Source: Myxococcus flavus
GTDB taxonomy: Bacteria; Myxococcota; Myxococcia; Myxococcales; Myxococcaceae
DNA length: 64,000 nt
Direction of reading: 5' to 3'
Assembly: GCF_050038885.1 (NCBI RefSeq)
Contig: NZ_CP143624.1
Location: forward strand, 1,984,001-2,048,000
The position numbers and the translations under genes are program-made. The notes beneath the pieces are model-generated. The model did not search any database, was not told the DNA's origin, and saw nothing but the letters and a program-made list of their open reading frames with translations. Within the stretch, counting starts at the first letter, position 1. The number at the start of each line of letters is the position of its first letter. Below are positions 62,193-64,000 of this stretch, in pieces.

Positions 62193-63230
62193 ATGAAAGT
62201 CGCCGTGCTCACCGGCGGGGGCGACTGCCCCGGCCTGAATGCCGTCATCCGCGCCGTCGTCCGCCGCGCCAACGCCCACGGCTTCGAGATGATGGGCCTC
62301 CGAGATGGTTGGAAGGGGTTGCTGGAGGACAACCACTTCCGCCTCACGCGTGAAACCACGTCCGGCATCCTCCACCGGGGCGGCACCATCCTGGGCACCT
62401 CGCGCGTCAACCCGTTCAAGGTCGAGAATGGCCTGGAGCGCGTCAAGCGCGCCGTCGAGCGCAATGGCATCCACGCCATCATCGCCATCGGCGGCGAGGG
62501 CACGCTGTCCGCCGCCACGCGCATGTCCCAGGAAGGGCTGCGCATCGTCGGCGTGCCGAAGACCATCGACAACGACATCAACGCCACGGACTTCACCTTC
62601 GGCTTCGACACGGCGGTGGCCATCGCCACCGAGGCCATCGACCGGCTCCACTCCACCGCCGAGTCACACAAGCGTGTCATCGTCTGCGAGGTGATGGGCC
62701 GTCACGTGGGCTGGATTGCCACGTACGCGGGCATCGCTGGCGGCGCGGACGTCATCCTGGTGCCGGAGATTCCCGCCGACCTGGAGAAGGTGGCCGAGCA
62801 CATCCAGCGCCGCCACGCCGGCGGCCGCACCTTCTCCATCGTCGTGGTGGCGGAGGGCACGCGCATCAAGCTGTCCGCGGATCAGCAGGAGCAGCTCGTC
62901 ACCAGCGGCGCGCTCGACGAGGCAGGCAGGCCGCGGCTCGGCGGCGTGGGCACCATCCTGGCGCAGGAAATCGAGCGGCGCACCGGCTTCGAGACGCGCG
63001 TGTCCGTGCTGGGCCACATCCAGCGTGGCGGCGCGCCCACCGCGCATGACCGCGTGCTCGCCACCCGCTACGGCGTCCATGCCTGCGACATGGTGGCCCG
63101 CGGCGAGTTCGGGAAGATGGCCGCGCTGCGTGGCAACGACATCATCAGCGTGGACCTGGCCGACGCCACCCGCGAGCTGAAGCGCGTGCCGCAGGAGTTC
63201 TTCGAGGTCGCCCAGGTCTTCTTCGGCTGA
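62193..63230 (+). CDS. pfkA: 6-phosphofructokinase (group III type)
   Basis: 345-residue PFK that phosphorylates fructose-6-phosphate. Motifs: GGGDCPGLNAVIRA (8-21), IAIGGEGTLSAATRM (97-111), VPKTIDNDI (121-129) with the catalytic Asp126/Asp128, then VIVCEVMGRHVGWIATYAGI and VLGHIQRGG with the substrate-binding residues. In E. coli numbering residue 104 is Gly (ATP type, here Gly103) while residue 124 is Lys (PPi type, here Lys123). This mix occurs in actinobacterial-type ATP-PFKs, so ATP use is likely but not certain. Its hairpin lies 15 bp after the stop. Confidence 0.92.
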   Translation: MKVAVLTGGGDCPGLNAVIRAVVRRANAHGFEMMGLRDGWKGLLEDNHFRLTRETTSGILHRGGTILGTSRVNPFKVENGLERVKRAVERNGIHAIIAIGGEGTLSAATRMSQEGLRIVGVPKTIDNDINATDFTFGFDTAVAIATEAIDRLHSTAESHKRVIVCEVMGRHVGWIATYAGIAGGADVILVPEIPADLEKVAEHIQRRHAGGRTFSIVVVAEGTRIKLSADQQEQLVTSGALDEAGRPRLGGVGTILAQEIERRTGFETRVSVLGHIQRGGAPTAHDRVLATRYGVHACDMVARGEFGKMAALRGNDIISVDLADATRELKRVPQEFFEVAQVFFG

Positions 63231-63244
63231 CGCGGCGCGACATC

Positions 63245-63279
63245 ACGGAGCGCGGATGATGCGGCGCCACGCGCTCCGT
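63245..63279. terminator. Perfect 10-bp hairpin after pfkA
   Basis: ACGGAGCGCG at 63245-63254 pairs perfectly with CGCGCTCCGT at 63270-63279 around a 15-base loop, between the pfkA stop and the acyl-CoA ligase start. Confidence 0.65.
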
Positions 63280-63319
63280 TAGCATCGGTACCTCTCCCCG
63301 TTCACAAGGAAGGGTGCCG

Positions 63320-64000
63320 ATGCTGCCTGGCCGCATGATGGACTTCCCGCTCACGCTGAGCCACCTCCTGGAACGTGCGCGGACGTTCTTCCCCCGCTCG
63401 GAAATCGTCAGCCGCAACCCGGACAAGTCGCTGCACCGCTACACGTACGCGGACTTCTACGAGCGCACGTGCCGGCTCGCCAACGCGCTGACACGCCTGG
63501 GCGTGAAGGCCGGCGACCGGGTGGCCACGCTGAGCTGGAACCACTACCGGCACCTCGAGGTGTACTACGGCGTGCCCTGCATGGGCGCGGTGGTGCACAC
63601 GCTCAACCTGCGGCTGCACCCGAACGACCTGGGCTACATCGCGCGGCACGCCGAGGACACCGTGGTGGTGGTGGACCGCTCGCTGCTGCCGTTGTTCGAG
63701 AAGTTCAAGGACGCGGTGCCCAGCATCCGCCACGTCATCGTGGTGCCGGACGCGGGCCCGGCGCCCGAGGGGATGCTCGACTACGAGGCCCTGCTGGCCG
63801 CCGAGTCGCCGCGCTTCGACTTTCCCGAGCTCGATGAGAACTCGGCGTCGATGCTCTGCTACACGTCGGGCACGACGGGCAACCCCAAGGGCGTGCTCTA
63901 CAGCCACCGCTCCACGGTGCTGCACGCCATGGCGTGTTGCATGGCGGACGTGACGGGCATGCGCGAGGTGGACGCGGTGATGCCGGTGGTGCCCATGTTC
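63320..64000 (+). CDS. Long-chain acyl-CoA ligase (AMP-binding), 3' end outside window
   Basis: First 227 codons of an AMP-forming acyl-CoA synthetase that activates a fatty acid with ATP and CoA. The N-terminus MLPGRMMDFPLTLSHLLERA is typical of the FadD3-like/long-chain group, followed by YTYADFYERTCRLANAL. The P-loop-like signature YTSGTTGNPKGVLYSHR lies at about 183-199. The C-terminal lid domain is beyond the window. ATG 63320 has AAGGA about 10 bases upstream. Substrate length cannot be told from this part. Confidence 0.9.
   Translation, partial: MLPGRMMDFPLTLSHLLERARTFFPRSEIVSRNPDKSLHRYTYADFYERTCRLANALTRLGVKAGDRVATLSWNHYRHLEVYYGVPCMGAVVHTLNLRLHPNDLGYIARHAEDTVVVVDRSLLPLFEKFKDAVPSIRHVIVVPDAGPAPEGMLDYEALLAAESPRFDFPELDENSASMLCYTSGTTGNPKGVLYSHRSTVLHAMACCMADVTGMREVDAVMPVVPMF

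Overview
The window looks like chromosomal DNA of a myxobacterium of the Myxococcus/Corallococcus/Pyxidicoccus group. Base composition is very GC-rich with strong third-position GC. It carries a SitA-type lipoprotein toxin with an immunity protein of the family named after a Myxococcus locus (MXAN_0049), TIGR02270 HEAT-like and DUF2169/DUF4150 proteins, many lipoproteins, and MopE-like metal-binding repeats. Naming the organism is inference; no rRNA or tRNA was found.

Layout. 0-13.4 kb: exopolyphosphatase (cut by the left edge), Zn alcohol dehydrogenase, QueA-like/SDR pair divergent from an XRE-cupin regulator with a probable tandem operator, DUF4230, TPR/DUF1444 and DUF1059 proteins, an unrecognised 533-residue protein, a 70-bp tandem repeat array at the 3' end of a degenerate hybrid histidine kinase, DUF2270 and an NAD-type isocitrate dehydrogenase. 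13.4-15.4 kb: a SitA5-like AHH nuclease toxin and its Imm11 immunity protein. 15.6-26 kb: SUI1 factor, a VKOR-DsbA disulfide-forming fusion, YgfZ, a fused spermidine synthase, ChrA, and the last two steps of tyrosine/homogentisate catabolism. 26-32.2 kb: secreted S1 protease, then a two-gene unit whose large product joins a metzincin-like zinc protease to a CHAT-like cysteine protease. 32.3-35 kb: SerA and an FAD-linked D-lactate/glycolate oxidase. 35-47 kb: cell-surface repeat lipoproteins, an orphan DUF4255 (contractile-injection tube-terminator type) unit, M28 peptidase, an outer-membrane protein, a His-box hydroxylase and a TetR regulator.

48.6-58.8 kb is the accessory hot spot. It is a polymorphic-effector module: DUF2169, DUF4150 (PAAR-like), DUF6484, TIGR02270, ketosynthase-like pseudoenzyme, AHH nuclease, Imm11, Imm49. 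Translational overlaps tie most of it together. Two insertion sequences have hit it. An IS701-type element with 26-bp ends and a 4-bp ACCT duplication sits just upstream. An IS3/IS2-type element with a 5-bp CACCC duplication splits the DUF4150 gene after codon 31 and uses an A8 programmed -1 frameshift. The delivery tip is therefore probably broken in this strain while toxin and immunity genes stay intact.

58.9-64 kb: a lipoprotein, an M91-type metallopeptidase with RTX-like calcium repeats, NagB, phosphofructokinase with mixed ATP/PPi signature residues, and the start of an acyl-CoA ligase.

A recurrent theme is interbacterial antagonism. AHH-type nuclease toxins are paired with Imm11-family immunity proteins twice, once on a lipoprotein (outer-membrane-exchange) carrier and once in an injection-type cassette.
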